The notes under the pieces were generated by a model, which saw only the letters and a list, made by a program, of their open reading frames with translations, searched no databases and was not told where the DNA came from. From assembly GCF_012911015.1 (NCBI RefSeq), contig NZ_WVVV01000002.1:124001-188000 (forward strand): a stretch of DNA of 64,000 bases, written 5' to 3'. The stretch's first letter is position 1, and every line of letters starts with the position of its first letter. This document shows positions 21,900 to 32,500 of this stretch, piece by piece. Position numbers and translations under genes: made by a program. This DNA is from Chelativorans sp. ZYF759. Lineage in GTDB: Bacteria > Pseudomonadota > Alphaproteobacteria > Rhizobiales > Rhizobiaceae.

Positions 21900-22045
21900 A
21901 AGGCTCAAGGCGTCCACGCAGAAGTCGCCGAGCTGGGTCTGTCGCCGCGTGCCACACAACCGAAGACCAGCGGGTTCCTTGCCGGATAGCGCGCGATGAT
22001 CGCCAGCACCTCGTGGCGATGAAGCAGCGCCTCGGAGGGTTTCAT
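21900..22045 (-). pseudogene. frameshifted MNT-type nucleotidyltransferase remnant
   Basis: The ATG at 22045, with GAGGAG upstream, opens MKPSEALLHRHEVLAIIARY followed by PARNPLVFGCVARGD. This is the start of a minimal nucleotidyltransferase antitoxin (MNT/MntA family, normally VFGSVARGE followed by SDLDLLVD). The frame then diverges and stops at 21905. In the next frame, LGDFCVDAL continues where the catalytic Asp motif belongs. One frameshift and the GS-to-GC change show decay. No HEPN partner gene is present, and yidD begins just downstream. Confidence 0.6.
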
Positions 22046-22055
22046 GGCCGGCTCC

Positions 22056-22502
22056 TCACGCCGCGGCGCCGGCCCGCCGCCGCTCCACCTGGTCGATCGC
22101 GTCGACCACCGCGTCGAAGGTAAGCAGCGTGGAGGCATGCCGCGCCTTGTAGTCGCGCACGGGCTCCAGAAATTTCAGATCCGCGAAACGCCCCTCGGGC
22201 GGCGCGCCGTTTTCTTTCAGCATGCGGCGCATTGTCTCGCGCACGGCACGCAGCTCGTCGGCGCTGGCACCCACCACGCTGCTGGCCATGATGGCCGAGG
22301 ATGCCTGGCCGAGCGCGCAGGCCTTCACCTCATGCGCGAAGTCGGTGACGACACCATCCTCGAGCCGGATGTCCACGATCACCGTCGAACCGCAGAGCTT
22401 GGAATGGGCGGTCGCGGTCGCGTCTGGCGCCTCCAGGCGTCCAAGGCGGCCGATATTGCCTGCGAAGCCCAGAATTTTCTTGTTGTAGACCTCGTCGATC
22501 AT
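22056..22502 (-). CDS. IscU/SufU-like Fe-S scaffold protein
   Basis: An iron-sulfur cluster scaffold of the NifU N-terminal/IscU/SufU family. From the ATG at 22502 it encodes 148 residues, beginning MIDEVYNKKILGFAGNI. The three ligand cysteines fall in HSKLCGSTVIVDI, VKACALGQASSAIM and a region where the usual third Cys is replaced (RDYKARHASTLLTFDA). That replacement is typical of short alphaproteobacterial homologues. A start at 22514 is also possible. Confidence 0.85.
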   Translation of the reverse strand: MIDEVYNKKILGFAGNIGRLGRLEAPDATATAHSKLCGSTVIVDIRLEDGVVTDFAHEVKACALGQASSAIMASSVVGASADELRAVRETMRRMLKENGAPPEGRFADLKFLEPVRDYKARHASTLLTFDAVVDAIDQVERRRAGAAA

Positions 22503-22746
22503 GGCGTTCCCCATTTCGGGCCCTTGGCGCAAGAGCTTCTCGCGCCGCAGTCTTTCAATTGATGGTCGTCGCAAATATATAAGGGTCAGTACCGGCGGCC
22601 AGCAAGGCTGGCGCGGACGCGACATGCCGGTACGCATATGCAGGCCGATTCTCGGGCAGGAAACAGGGTTCTTCTTTTCCCGCGAAGGGCTGTGGTCCGT
22701 TCAACTCGTCGCGCCGTATAGAGCGTGACTACGGGAGACGCCTTTC

Positions 22747-23382
22747 ATGGACGCGATAATCAAGAGTTTTCCTCCCCTGCAGCAGGATGCCCCCCCCAGG
22801 CCCGAGCGCCCTTCCCAGGCCGAAGTCGAGGCCGCCGTGCACACGCTTCTGCGCTGGACCGGTGACAACCCCGATCGAGAGGGTCTGCTCGACACGCCCA
22901 AGCGCGTCGCCAAGGCCTATCGGGAGATGTTCGGTGGCTACGACCAGGACCCGGTCGAGGAGTTGGGCCGCACCTTCGAGGAGGTCGCCGGCTACGACGA
23001 TCTTGTCCTCATCAAGGACATCCCCTTCCATTCCCATTGCGAGCACCACATGGTGCCGATCATCGGCCGGGCCCATGTCGGCTACCTGCCGGATGGCCGC
23101 GTGGTGGGCCTGTCCAAGATCGCGCGGGTGGTCGACATATTTGCCCACAGGCTGCAGACGCAGGAAGCCATGACCGCGCAGGTCGCCGGCACCATCCAGG
23201 ACGTGCTCCAGCCGCGCGGCGTGGCCGTGATGATCGAGGCCGAGCACATGTGCATGGCCATGCGCGGCATCCGCAAGCCGGGCTCGACGACGCTGACGTC
23301 GACCTTCACCGGCGCCTTCCGGGACACGCCTGAAGAGCAGGTTCGGTTCATGATGATGGTGCGCGAAGGAAATCGGCGCTAG
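22747..23382 (+). CDS. folE: GTP cyclohydrolase I
   Basis: First enzyme of folate (tetrahydropterin) synthesis, GTP to dihydroneopterin triphosphate. The 211 residues include the zinc-site region [22 protein letters not shown], the substrate loop [20 protein letters not shown], and [11 protein letters not shown] with the second zinc Cys. It is followed by hisI after 36 bases. The downstream folP-folB-folK cluster is at 47.5-49.2 kb. Confidence 0.97.
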   Translation: MDAIIKSFPPLQQDAPPRPERPSQAEVEAAVHTLLRWTGDNPDREGLLDTPKRVAKAYREMFGGYDQDPVEELGRTFEEVAGYDDLVLIKDIPFHSHCEHHMVPIIGRAHVGYLPDGRVVGLSKIARVVDIFAHRLQTQEAMTAQVAGTIQDVLQPRGVAVMIEAEHMCMAMRGIRKPGSTTLTSTFTGAFRDTPEEQVRFMMMVREGNRR

Positions 23383-23418
23383 AAGGCTGCTTCCCGCAAC
23401 CTGCCCCGGAATTTTGAC

Positions 23419-23841
23419 GTGTCCAGATTTCCAGAACCGCCTCGCGACAAGGCCGCGCTCGAAGAGGGTGCGGCCTTTACGCCGCGTTTTGACGCCGACG
23501 GCCTCGTGACTGCCGTCGTGACGGATGCCGAAGACGGAACCTTGCTGATGGTCGCGCATTTGAACGCCGAGGCGCTCGCGTTCACGCTCGATACAGGCAT
23601 CGCCCATTACTGGTCGCGCTCCCGCGCGCAACTCTGGAAGAAGGGCGACACCTCCGGCAATGTCCAGCATATCGTGGAAATCCGAACCGACTGCGACCAG
23701 GACGCGCTCTGGTTCAAGGTGCGTGTCGCCGGCGACAACGTCTCCTGCCACACCGGTCGCCGCTCCTGCTTCTACCGTGTCGTGCGATCGGGCCAGCAAG
23801 CGCCGGAACTCGTCGAGAGCGAGCCTTCGGCGACGGCGTGA
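23419..23841 (+). CDS. hisI: phosphoribosyl-AMP cyclohydrolase
   Basis: Third step of histidine synthesis, opening the adenine ring of phosphoribosyl-AMP. The 140-residue single-domain form (no HisE fusion) shows [28 protein letters not shown] and the metal-ligand cysteines in [13 protein letters not shown] and [13 protein letters not shown]. The start is a GTG at 23419 with only a weak ribosome site. folE-hisI adjacency is common in this order. Confidence 0.95.
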   Translation: MSRFPEPPRDKAALEEGAAFTPRFDADGLVTAVVTDAEDGTLLMVAHLNAEALAFTLDTGIAHYWSRSRAQLWKKGDTSGNVQHIVEIRTDCDQDALWFKVRVAGDNVSCHTGRRSCFYRVVRSGQQAPELVESEPSATA

Positions 23842-23922
23842 AGCATCCCTCTTCGCGCGCCGGCTCATATTCACCAAATTCACACGCTTTCTGCGGCATG
23901 ATGCGCGTGGGACAAGGAGAGG

Positions 23923-24903
23923 ATGATGCTGGATTGGGCATCCTTGCGCGGGAGGCATGACGCGGATCTGATGAAGGACGCGCCGGTTCCTCCCCATGAG
24001 GGGGATCCTGTGGTGGCTGGTGGACCCCCGCCGGGCATCGCGCTCGCGCTGGGCGGCGGCGCCGCCCGCGGCTGGTCCCATATCGGTGTTTTGCGCGCCC
24101 TCGACGAGGCGAATATCCGGGTCGACATGATCGCCGGAACCTCGATCGGCGCCCTGGTCGGCGGATGTTATCTGGCCGGCAAGCTCGACGAGCTCGAGGA
24201 ATTCGCCCGATCGCTGACCAAGCGCAAGGTCTTCGGCCTTCTCGACTTCAACTGGGGCGGCAGCGGCCTTTTTGGCGGCATGCGGCTCACCCAGCGCATG
24301 GAGGCGCATCTGGCCGGCGTGACCTTCGCCGACCTGCCGCGGCCCCTCGTATGCGTCGCCGCCGAAATCCGGACCGGCCACGAGATCTGGCTGTCCCAGG
24401 GTAATCTCATCACCGCCATGCGCGCCTCCTACGCCCTGCCGGGCGTGTTCGAGCCGGTGTCCTGCAACGGGCGCGTGCTCGTCGATGGCGCGCTGGTCAA
24501 TCCGGTCCCCGTCTCCGCCTGCCGCGCCCACGAGCAGCGCCTGGTGGTGGCCGTGAACCTCCATTACGATCTCTTCGGGCGCGCCGCCGTCATCAAGCAC
24601 AGTGCCGACATGCCGGACGGCAGCGGCGCGGACGATGCCCATCTCGTCATCGATCGCGGCCCGCGCGAGCGCGAATCGCGCATCGGCATTACCGGCGTGA
24701 TGGTCGAGGCCTTCAACATCATCCAGGACCGCATCTCCCGCGCCAGGCTGGCGGGCGATCCGCCGGATCTGTCGCTCCAGCCCAAGCTCGGCCATGTCGG
24801 ACTGACCGACTTCCACCGTGCCGACGAGGCCATCCGCCTGGGCTACGAAGCGACCCGCGCCCAGATTTCCGAACTTCAGCGGCTCCAGGCCGTGCTGGCC
24901 TGA
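23923..24903 (+). CDS. patatin-like phospholipase (first of tandem pair)
   Basis: A bacterial patatin with a Ser-Asp dyad. The oxyanion loop is LALGGGAARGWSHIGVLRAL, the nucleophile is in GTSIGALVGG, and the Asp is in VDGALVNPVPVSA (DGA form). At 326 residues it has a 40-residue N-terminal extension over the next gene. Two ATGs (23923, 23926) follow AAGGAGAGG directly. It belongs to the RssA/YchK-type patatins, presumed phospholipases. A homologous gene follows 88 bases downstream, so the pair arose by duplication. Confidence 0.93.
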   Translation: MMLDWASLRGRHDADLMKDAPVPPHEGDPVVAGGPPPGIALALGGGAARGWSHIGVLRALDEANIRVDMIAGTSIGALVGGCYLAGKLDELEEFARSLTKRKVFGLLDFNWGGSGLFGGMRLTQRMEAHLAGVTFADLPRPLVCVAAEIRTGHEIWLSQGNLITAMRASYALPGVFEPVSCNGRVLVDGALVNPVPVSACRAHEQRLVVAVNLHYDLFGRAAVIKHSADMPDGSGADDAHLVIDRGPRERESRIGITGVMVEAFNIIQDRISRARLAGDPPDLSLQPKLGHVGLTDFHRADEAIRLGYEATRAQISELQRLQAVLA

Positions 24904-24991
24904 TATCTGCGTCGACCTGTTGCCGCCCGCCGCTTGCATCGGCGCGAGATTCCGCCCACATCTGGCGCGCGGCAAGCAAGGGTGAGACGGC

Positions 24992-25897
24992 GTGACTTCT
25001 TTGGAAAAGCCCAGGATCGGTCTGGCTCTGGGTTCGGGCGGCGCCCGTGGCTGGTGCCACATAGGCGTTCTGCGCGGACTCGAGAAGATGGAGATCTGGC
25101 CCGACGCGATCGCCGGCTGCTCGATGGGCGCCCTCGTCGGCGCAGCCTATGCGGCCGGGCGGCTCGACGAATTGGAAGACTGGGCCTGCAGCCAGACCAA
25201 ACGTTCCATCATGGGGTTGATCGATGTCCGTCTCACTGGCGGCGGTGTCGTCGGCGGGGCCGAAATCCTGTCCATGCTCGGCACGATCGGCATCCCGGAC
25301 CGGATCGAGGAACTGCCGATCCCGTTCGTCGCGGTGGCCGCCGACATCCAGACCGGCCGCGAGATATGGCTGCGCGAAGGACCGCTCGCCAAATCGATCC
25401 GCGCCTCCGTTGCCATTCCCGGCGTCTTCAGCCCCGAACGCGTCGACGGTCGCTGGCTGATCGATGGCGGCGTCGTCAATCCGATCCCCGTCTCGGCCGC
25501 CCGTGCGCTCGACACCGATATTGTCATCGCCGTGAATCCGGACGCCCGCATGAATGGCGGATTCTGGAAACCCGGCATGACGCGGCCCGGCCTGCCCACG
25601 CTGTCCGATCTGCTGCCTGACCTGCCCGAATCGCTGCGCAGCCTGTGGCCGAGCCAGCCGCAGCGCGAGATCGTCACCCCGCCCGCCTATCTCGAGCTGG
25701 TATTGACCGCCATCGACATCATGTCCGAGCAGATCCGCCGTAGCCGGCTGGCGGGCGACGCGCCGCACGTGCTGCTCAACGCCTACCTGACCGATATGAG
25801 CGTGCTCGATTTCCACCGCGCGCGCGAGGCGATTGACGAGGGCGAACGCATGGTGGAAGCCCACGCGGAGTGGATCCGCGCGGTCACGTCCGGATAG
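24992..25897 (+). CDS. patatin-like phospholipase (second of tandem pair)
   Basis: A 301-residue patatin paralogous to the preceding gene. The motifs are LALGSGGARGWCHIGVLRGL, nucleophile elbow GCSMGALVG and dyad Asp in IDGGVVNPIPVSA (DGG form). It starts at a GTG. The elbow (GCSMG instead of GTSIG) and the dyad loop (DGG instead of DGA) differ between the two copies, so they may have diverged in substrate. The 3' end overlaps the convergent recJ gene by 14 bases. Confidence 0.93.
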   Translation: MTSLEKPRIGLALGSGGARGWCHIGVLRGLEKMEIWPDAIAGCSMGALVGAAYAAGRLDELEDWACSQTKRSIMGLIDVRLTGGGVVGGAEILSMLGTIGIPDRIEELPIPFVAVAADIQTGREIWLREGPLAKSIRASVAIPGVFSPERVDGRWLIDGGVVNPIPVSAARALDTDIVIAVNPDARMNGGFWKPGMTRPGLPTLSDLLPDLPESLRSLWPSQPQREIVTPPAYLELVLTAIDIMSEQIRRSRLAGDAPHVLLNAYLTDMSVLDFHRAREAIDEGERMVEAHAEWIRAVTSG

Positions 25898-27686
25898 GTC
25901 GCATCGCTGCCGGCGCGGCATCCAGAATCCTGAATTGGGGCTTCCGGCTCCCGTTCCAGTGGTTGATCGACAGCGTGCCTGCCAGATGCACCGCCTGGCC
26001 CCGGTTCTCGAACAGGAAACGGCCGAGCTCGTTGTCGGCCGCCCGGAAGGCGATCGCCTGCAGCCGCCCGCCCGCATCCGACCTGAGATTCACCCGCACA
26101 TGGGCGGTCCCGACCCCCGCCGCGTCGATGATCGTGTGGCGCGGCAGGGCGAGGATCGGCTGGGAATGGCCGGTTCCGTAGGGACCCGCCCGCTCCAGCA
26201 TCTCGCACAGCTCGATCGTCGCGCCATCCGCCGACACGGCCGCGTCGATGCGCAGCGCGTCCTGTGCCCTGAGTTCGTCCACCACCGATGCCGCCCGCTC
26301 CTCGAAGAAGGCGCGCAGTTGGCCGAGCTTCTCGCGCCGCAGCGTGATGCCGGCGGCCATCGCATGGCCCCCGCCCTTTTCGATAAGCCCCGCCTCCAGC
26401 GCGTCGCGCACGATCCGCCCCAGGTCGAAGCCCGCAATGGAGCGACCCGATCCCGTCCCCGTTCCGTCCGGCCGGAAGGCGATGGCGAAGGCCGGACGCC
26501 GCGCCTGCTCCTTCAGGCGGGCCGCGATCAACCCGACAATGCCCGGGTGCCATTTGTCGCTTGCCGTGACGATCACGCCGGGCGGGTTGGACGAGGCGAG
26601 TTCCGCATCCACCTCCTGGCGCGCCTCCGCCAGCATCGCCTGCTCCATCGCCTGCCGCTCCTGGTTCAGCCGGTCGAGCGTTTCCGCGATGGTCTGGGCG
26701 TCGACGGGATCCTCCGTCGCCAGCAGGCGGCTGCCAAGTGCCGCATCGCCGATCCGCCCGCCCGCATTGATGCGCGGGCCGATCAGGAAGCCCAGATGGA
26801 AGGCGCTGAGCGGCTCGCCGATGCGCGCGGTGCGCGCGACCGCCGCCAGCCCCGGGTTCTGCATCTGGCGGGCGGCCTGGAGTCCTTTCACCACGAAGGC
26901 GCGGTTGACGCCGATAAGCGGCACCACGTCGCACACCGTCGCCAGCGCGACCAGGCTGAGAAGCGACAGCAGATCGGGCCCGGCATCGTGCCCGCCCTCC
27001 CGCAGCACGCGCGCGGTCCGCACCAGTGCCAGGAACACGACCCCGGCCGCGCAGAGATGCCCCTGCCCCGACATGTCGTCTTCGCGATTGGGATTGACCA
27101 CCGCCACCGCCGGCGGCAGTGCCCCGGAGACCTGATGATGGTCGAGCACGACGACCTCGGCCCCTGCCGCGTTCGCCGCCTCGATCGCCGCCTGGCTGTT
27201 GGTGCCGCAATCCACGGTGACGATCAGGCTGGCGCCACGCGAAACCAGCTCCTGCATGGCCTGGGGGTTGGGGCCGTAGCCTTCGAAGATGCGGTCTGGA
27301 ATATAGATCTCCGCGACCATGCCGAAATGGTCGAAGTATCGCTTCAGGAGCGCGGCCGAAGCTGCTCCATCAACATCATAATCCCCGAATATGGCCACGC
27401 TCTCGCGCTGCCGGATAGCCTGCGCGAGCCGCGCCGCCGCGCGGTCCATGTCGGTCAGCGAGGAGGGATCGGGCAGGAGGTCGCGGATCGTGGGATCGAG
27501 GAACCGGGCGGCCGCGTCGAGCGCCACGCCGCGCCCCGCCAGGATACGCGCCACGATGTCGGGCACGCCATGCGACTGCGCGATCGCCATGGCGATGTTC
27601 TCCTGGCGCGGGTCGAGCCGGTGATGCCATGCCGTGCCACAGGCCGACTGCCTGATGTCGAGGAAAGGGCGCTGCTCAGACGTCAT
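25884..27686 (-). CDS. recJ: single-stranded-DNA exonuclease RecJ
   Basis: 5'-3' single-strand exonuclease of recombination and mismatch repair. The 600 residues carry the DHH phosphoesterase core: FGDYDVDGAASAALL, VDCGTN, VVLDHHQVS and VGLIAARLKE. The DHHA1 GG-rich motif is EKGGGHAMAAG, and an OB-fold follows toward the C-terminus. Length and motif order are normal. It is transcribed toward the patatin pair. Confidence 0.96.
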   Translation of the reverse strand: MTSEQRPFLDIRQSACGTAWHHRLDPRQENIAMAIAQSHGVPDIVARILAGRGVALDAAARFLDPTIRDLLPDPSSLTDMDRAAARLAQAIRQRESVAIFGDYDVDGAASAALLKRYFDHFGMVAEIYIPDRIFEGYGPNPQAMQELVSRGASLIVTVDCGTNSQAAIEAANAAGAEVVVLDHHQVSGALPPAVAVVNPNREDDMSGQGHLCAAGVVFLALVRTARVLREGGHDAGPDLLSLLSLVALATVCDVVPLIGVNRAFVVKGLQAARQMQNPGLAAVARTARIGEPLSAFHLGFLIGPRINAGGRIGDAALGSRLLATEDPVDAQTIAETLDRLNQERQAMEQAMLAEARQEVDAELASSNPPGVIVTASDKWHPGIVGLIAARLKEQARRPAFAIAFRPDGTGTGSGRSIAGFDLGRIVRDALEAGLIEKGGGHAMAAGITLRREKLGQLRAFFEERAASVVDELRAQDALRIDAAVSADGATIELCEMLERAGPYGTGHSQPILALPRHTIIDAAGVGTAHVRVNLRSDAGGRLQAIAFRAADNELGRFLFENRGQAVHLAGTLSINHWNGSRKPQFRILDAAPAAMRPIRT

Positions 27687-27823
27687 GATTCGTTCCGCTC
27701 CCGAGGACCGGCGACACTAGCCGACGCGGGCGGCGAAGCCAAAGGCGCCATGCCGTGCCGGCAGCGGCGGGAGACGAAGCCGCCACTGCCGTCCTTGCGG
27801 CGGGTCGAAGCGGAACGCCGCGC

Positions 27824-28801
27824 TCAGAACTTCTCCAGATCCTGATGCCTGGCCTTGATCTCGCGCACCGTGCGCGAGGAGGAGCGCATGACGATGGTGT
27901 GCGTCTGGACCGAATCGCGGCCGAACTTCACGCCGGCCAGCAGGCTGCCATCGGTCACGCCGGTGGCGGCGAATAGAACGTCGCCGCTCGCCATCTCTTC
28001 CATCGAATAGACCTTGCCGGGATCGGAAATGCCCATGCGTTCGGCCCGCGCGCGCTTTTCCTCCGTGTTGATCTGCAACCTGCCCTGCATCTGGCCGCCG
28101 ATGCAGCGCAGCGCGGCGGCCGCCAGCACGCCCTCCGGCGCGCCCCCGGTGCCGATATAGATGTCGATGCCGGTCGCGCCGGGCTCGGTGGTGTGGATGA
28201 TGCCGGCCACGTCGCCGTCGCCGATCAGCTGGATCGCCGCCCCCGTCGCGCGCACCGCCTCGATGAGGCGGGCATGGCGCGGACGGTCGAGGATGCAGGC
28301 CGTGATCTCGCCCACCGGCACGCCCTTGGCCTTGGCGAGCCGTGCGATGTTGTCGGCGGGCGGCGCGTCGATGTCCACCAGCCCGTCCGCATAGCCCGGC
28401 CCGATGGCGATCTTGTCCATGTAGATGTCGGGCGCGTTCAGAAGGCTGCCCTTCTCGGCGATCGCGATGACGGCCAGCGAATTGGGCAGGTTCTTGGCGC
28501 AGATCGTGGTGCCTTCCAGCGGATCGAGCGCGATGTCGACCCCTGGCCCCTCGCCGGTGCCCACTTCCTCGCCGATATAGAGCATCGGCGCCTCGTCGCG
28601 CTCGCCCTCGCCGATCACCACGGTGCCTTGGATCGGCAGCCGGTTGAGCTCCGAGCGCATGGCGTCGACCGCGGCCTGGTCGGCGGCCTTTTCGTCGCCG
28701 CGTCCGCGCAGCCTTGCTGCCGCCACGGCCGCGCGTTCGGTCACGCGCACCAGTTCGAGGGTCAGGATCCGGTCGAGACCGGACGAGGCGGATGTGAGCA
28801 T
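27824..28801 (-). CDS. glpX: class II fructose-1,6-bisphosphatase
   Basis: Gluconeogenic fructose-1,6-bisphosphatase of the GlpX type. The start at 28801 (AGGA eight bases upstream) gives 325 residues. Recognisable blocks are VVIGEGERDEAPMLYIGEE, the metal and phosphate site GVDIALDPLEGTT, and IYIGTGGAPEGVLAAAAL. The open frame up to 29002 has no family similarity. No class I enzyme is seen in the window. Confidence 0.95.
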   Translation of the reverse strand: MLTSASSGLDRILTLELVRVTERAAVAAARLRGRGDEKAADQAAVDAMRSELNRLPIQGTVVIGEGERDEAPMLYIGEEVGTGEGPGVDIALDPLEGTTICAKNLPNSLAVIAIAEKGSLLNAPDIYMDKIAIGPGYADGLVDIDAPPADNIARLAKAKGVPVGEITACILDRPRHARLIEAVRATGAAIQLIGDGDVAGIIHTTEPGATGIDIYIGTGGAPEGVLAAAALRCIGGQMQGRLQINTEEKRARAERMGISDPGKVYSMEEMASGDVLFAATGVTDGSLLAGVKFGRDSVQTHTIVMRSSSRTVREIKARHQDLEKF

Positions 28802-29247
28802 CTTGGCTTCCTGCGCATGTGGCCCGTCGGGCGATTGGGCCTCTTTTGGCAAACAGGCTCCGGAGCGGCAAGTGTCGCGCGCCATGTGAATCGATTGAAA
28901 GCCGCGCACCCGATCTTTGTCCGCGATCGCGCCGGACAGCCATGGCCCGCCCACTGCCCCAGCGTCATGTATGAAGCCCCTCGCTATGCCCGCTATCCAC
29001 ACCCGCCGACCACAAGATATGGTGGGTCGTAAAACTTACACACTCCAGCCCTTGACGCTCCATCCCGAGTCATTTCTTATGACCCTGACGCTCGCGTTCC
29101 GGCGTCGCCGGTCAGGTTTCGATCCCGGCACCAATCCCAAGGTTTCTCATGCGTTTCGGCGGACCTACCCGTTCCGACAGCGGGCTGTTCGCGTGCGTTT
29201 CCTTGCGACCGGACCTGGCATTTGGAAGTAGCGTAAACAGCCTGTTA
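28802..29247. other. intergenic stretch upstream of the NrdR sites
   Basis: No gene is supported here. Open frames in this stretch are shadows without ribosome sites. A cobalamin riboswitch was looked for and not found. Confidence 0.5.
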
Positions 29248-29294
29248 ATACTATATTTAGTGTTTGCGGTGAGTTTTCGCCCTAGATACGGTGT
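29248..29294 (+). promoter_or_regulatory. tandem NrdR boxes upstream of nrdJ
   Basis: ATACTATATTTAGTGT at 29248-29263 fits the NrdR-box consensus (ACWATATWTWGTGT type). GCCCTAGATACGGTGT at 29279-29294 is a second, weaker copy whose start is exactly 31 bases downstream, close to three helical turns. NrdR is the nucleotide-sensing repressor of ribonucleotide reductases. The pair lies 232 bases before the nrdJ start. Confidence 0.72.
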
Positions 29295-29525
29295 GCCTCC
29301 TCTTCCGGGAGAATCACCACGGCAACACGGCAGGGCCTCGGCGCGAAAGCGGGGGCCGGCCGATCCGGCCCTTGGCCGGGACGGTGCGTGCGGCTGGTTT
29401 CGGGCAGGAATGAGGGGGTCGGCGCGCACGTCGTGCTGGCATGAATGCGGATGGCGCGCCAGGCGAAGAATACGAGGCTTCGCTGTGGATAATGAGCGCC
29501 TAGATATTGGGACATAGAGGACACG

Positions 29526-32500
29526 ATGCGCATCGAACGCCGTTTCACCAAAGCCGGGCAGAACGCCTATTCGGAGATCGAATTCCGCAAGGCGGTGAGC
29601 GAGATCCGCAATCCGGACGGCTCGATCGTCTTCCGGCTGGCCGACATCGACGTGCCCGCGCAGTTCTCGCAGGTGGCCTCCGACATCCTGGCCCAGAAAT
29701 ATTTCCGCAAGGCCGGCGTGCCGGCGCGCCTGAAGCGCGTTGAGGAGAACGACGTCCCCTCCTTCCTGTGGCGTTCCGTGGCCGACGAGGCCGCCTTGGC
29801 CGAACTGCCCGAGGACGAGCGTTACGGTTCGGAAACCGACGCGCGCCAGGTCTTCACGCGGCTGGCCGGCACCTGGACCTACTGGGGCTGGAAGGGCGGC
29901 TATTTCAAGTCCGAGGAAGACGCCAGCGCCTTCATGGACGAGCTTTCCTACATGCTCGCCACCCAGCGCGTGGCGCCCAACTCCCCGCAATGGTTCAACA
30001 CCGGCCTTCACTGGGCCTACGGCATCGACGGCCCCGGCCAGGGCCACCATTATGTCGATCCCTTCACCGGCAAGCTGACGCGCTCGAAATCCGCCTACGA
30101 GCATCCCCAGCCCCATGCCTGCTTCATCCAGTCCGTCGGCGATGACCTCGTCAATGATGGCGGCATCATGGATCTGTGGGTGCGCGAGGCCAGGCTGTTC
30201 AAGTACGGCTCCGGCACCGGGTCCAACTTCTCCTATCTGCGCGGCGAGGGCGAGAAGCTGTCGGGCGGCGGCAAGTCGTCGGGCCTGATGAGCTTCCTCA
30301 AGATCGGCGACCGCGCCGCCGGCGCCATCAAGTCGGGCGGCACCACGCGCCGCGCCGCCAAGATGGTCGTGGTCGATGTCGACCACCCCGACATCGAGGC
30401 CTATATCGACTGGAAGGTCAAGGAGGAGCAGAAGGTCGCCGCCCTCGTCACCGGCTCCAAGATCGTCAAGCAGCACCTCACGGCCATCATGAAGGCCTGC
30501 GTCAATTGCGAGGGCAATGGCGAGGATTGTTTCGATCCGAGCCTCAACACCGCGCTGAAGCGCGAGATCAAGGCCGCCAAGAAGAACCAGGTCCCCGAGA
30601 ACTACGTCAAGCGCGTCATCCAGTTCGCGCGCCAGGGCTACACCTCGATCGACTTCGCCACCTACGACACCGACTGGGATTCGGAGGCCTACCTCACCGT
30701 TTCCGGCCAGAACTCCAACAACTCGGTCTCGCTCAAGGACGATTTCCTGCGTGCCGTCGAGGAGGATGGCGACTGGCACCTGACCGCCCGCAAGGACGGC
30801 AAGGTCATGAGGACGCTGAAGGCGCGCGACCTGTGGGAGAAGATCGGCCACGCCGCCTGGGCGTCCGCCGATCCGGGCCTGCACTTCAACACCACCATGA
30901 ATGACTGGCACACCTCGCCCGAGGCCGGCCCGATCCGCGCCTCCAACCCGTGCTCGGAATACATGTTCCTGGACGACACGGCCTGCAACCTCGCCTCGCT
31001 CAACCTGCTCGCCTACCGCAAGCAGGACGGATCGTTCGACATCGAGGCCTATGAGCATTCGGTCCGCCTGTGGACCATCGTGCTCGAGATCTCGGTCATG
31101 ATGGCGCAGTTCCCGTCGAAGGAAATCGCCCAGCTCTCCTACAAGTACCGCACGCTGGGCCTCGGCTACGCCAATATTGGCGGCCTCCTGATGACCAACG
31201 GCATCCCCTACGATTCCGACGAGGGCCGTGCCATTTGCGGCGCGCTGACGGCGGTCATGACGGGCGTCGCCTACGCCACGTCCGCCGAGATGGCGGCCGA
31301 ACTCGGCGCCTTCCCCGACTATGAGCGCAACGCCCCCCACATGCTGCGCGTCATGCGCAACCACCGCCGCGCCGCCCATGGCGAGAGCACGGGTTATGAG
31401 GGCCTGTCGGTCAATCCGGTACCGCTCATCGCGTCCGATTGCCCCGAGCCCGTCCTGATGGAGCGCGCACGGCGGGCCTGGGACCGCGCGCTGGAACTCG
31501 GCGAAAAGCACGGCTACCGCAACGCCCAGTCGACCGTGATTGCGCCGACCGGCACGATCGGCCTCGTCATGGATTGCGACACCACCGGCATCGAGCCCGA
31601 CTTCGCGCTGGTGAAGTTCAAGAAGCTCGCCGGCGGCGGCTATTTCAAGATCATCAACCGCGCCGTGCCGGAGGCGCTGCGCACGCTGGGCTATTCCGAA
31701 TCCCAGATCGCCGAGATCGAGGCCTATGCGGTCGGTCACGGCAATCTCGACCAGGCGCCCGGCATCAATTCGGCCACCTTGCGCGCCAAGGGTTTTGGCG
31801 ACGACAAGATAGCCGCGCTCAACGAGGCGCTGACGGCGGCCTTCGACATCAAGTTCGTCTTCAACCAGTGGACGCTCGGCGTCGACTGGCTGAAGGAGAC
31901 GTTTGGCTTCACCGACGAGCAGCTTTCCGATTTCTCCTTCGAGATCCTGCCGGCACTGGGCTTCTCCAAGAAGGAGATCGAGGCCGCCAACATCCATTGC
32001 TGCGGTGCCATGACGCTGGAAGGCGCCCCGCATCTGAAAGAAGAGCACTATCCGGTCTTCGATTGCGCCAATCCCTGCGGCAAGGTCGGCAAGCGCTATC
32101 TGTCGGTCGACAGCCACATCCGCATGATGGCGGCTGCCCAGCCCTTCATCTCGGGCGCCATCTCCAAGACCATCAACATGCCCAATGACGCGACGGTGGA
32201 GGACTGCAAGTCGGCCTACATGCTGTCGTGGAAGCTGGCGCTCAAGGCCAACGCGCTTTACCGCGACGGCTCCAAGCTGTCCCAGCCGCTCAACGCCTCC
32301 CTCATCGAGGATGACGAGGACGAGGACGATCTGGTCGAGGAGCTGGTCGCCGCCCCCACCGCGGCCCAGGCCGTGCAGGTGACCGAGAAGATCGTCGAGC
32401 GCGTGGTCGAGCGTCTCTACCGCGACCGCGAGAAGCTGCCCAACCGGCGCAAGGGCTACACCCAGAAGGCGGTCGTCGGCGGCCACAAGGTTTACTTGCG

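Noticed and set aside
22729-25062. Long minus-strand frame across folE, hisI and the first patatin
   Set aside because: It spans three clearly recognised genes on the other strand; a shadow of high third-position GC.
28802-29525. Possible cobalamin riboswitch before nrdJ
   Set aside because: No B12-box or characteristic stem set was found; only NrdR-type sites are visible.
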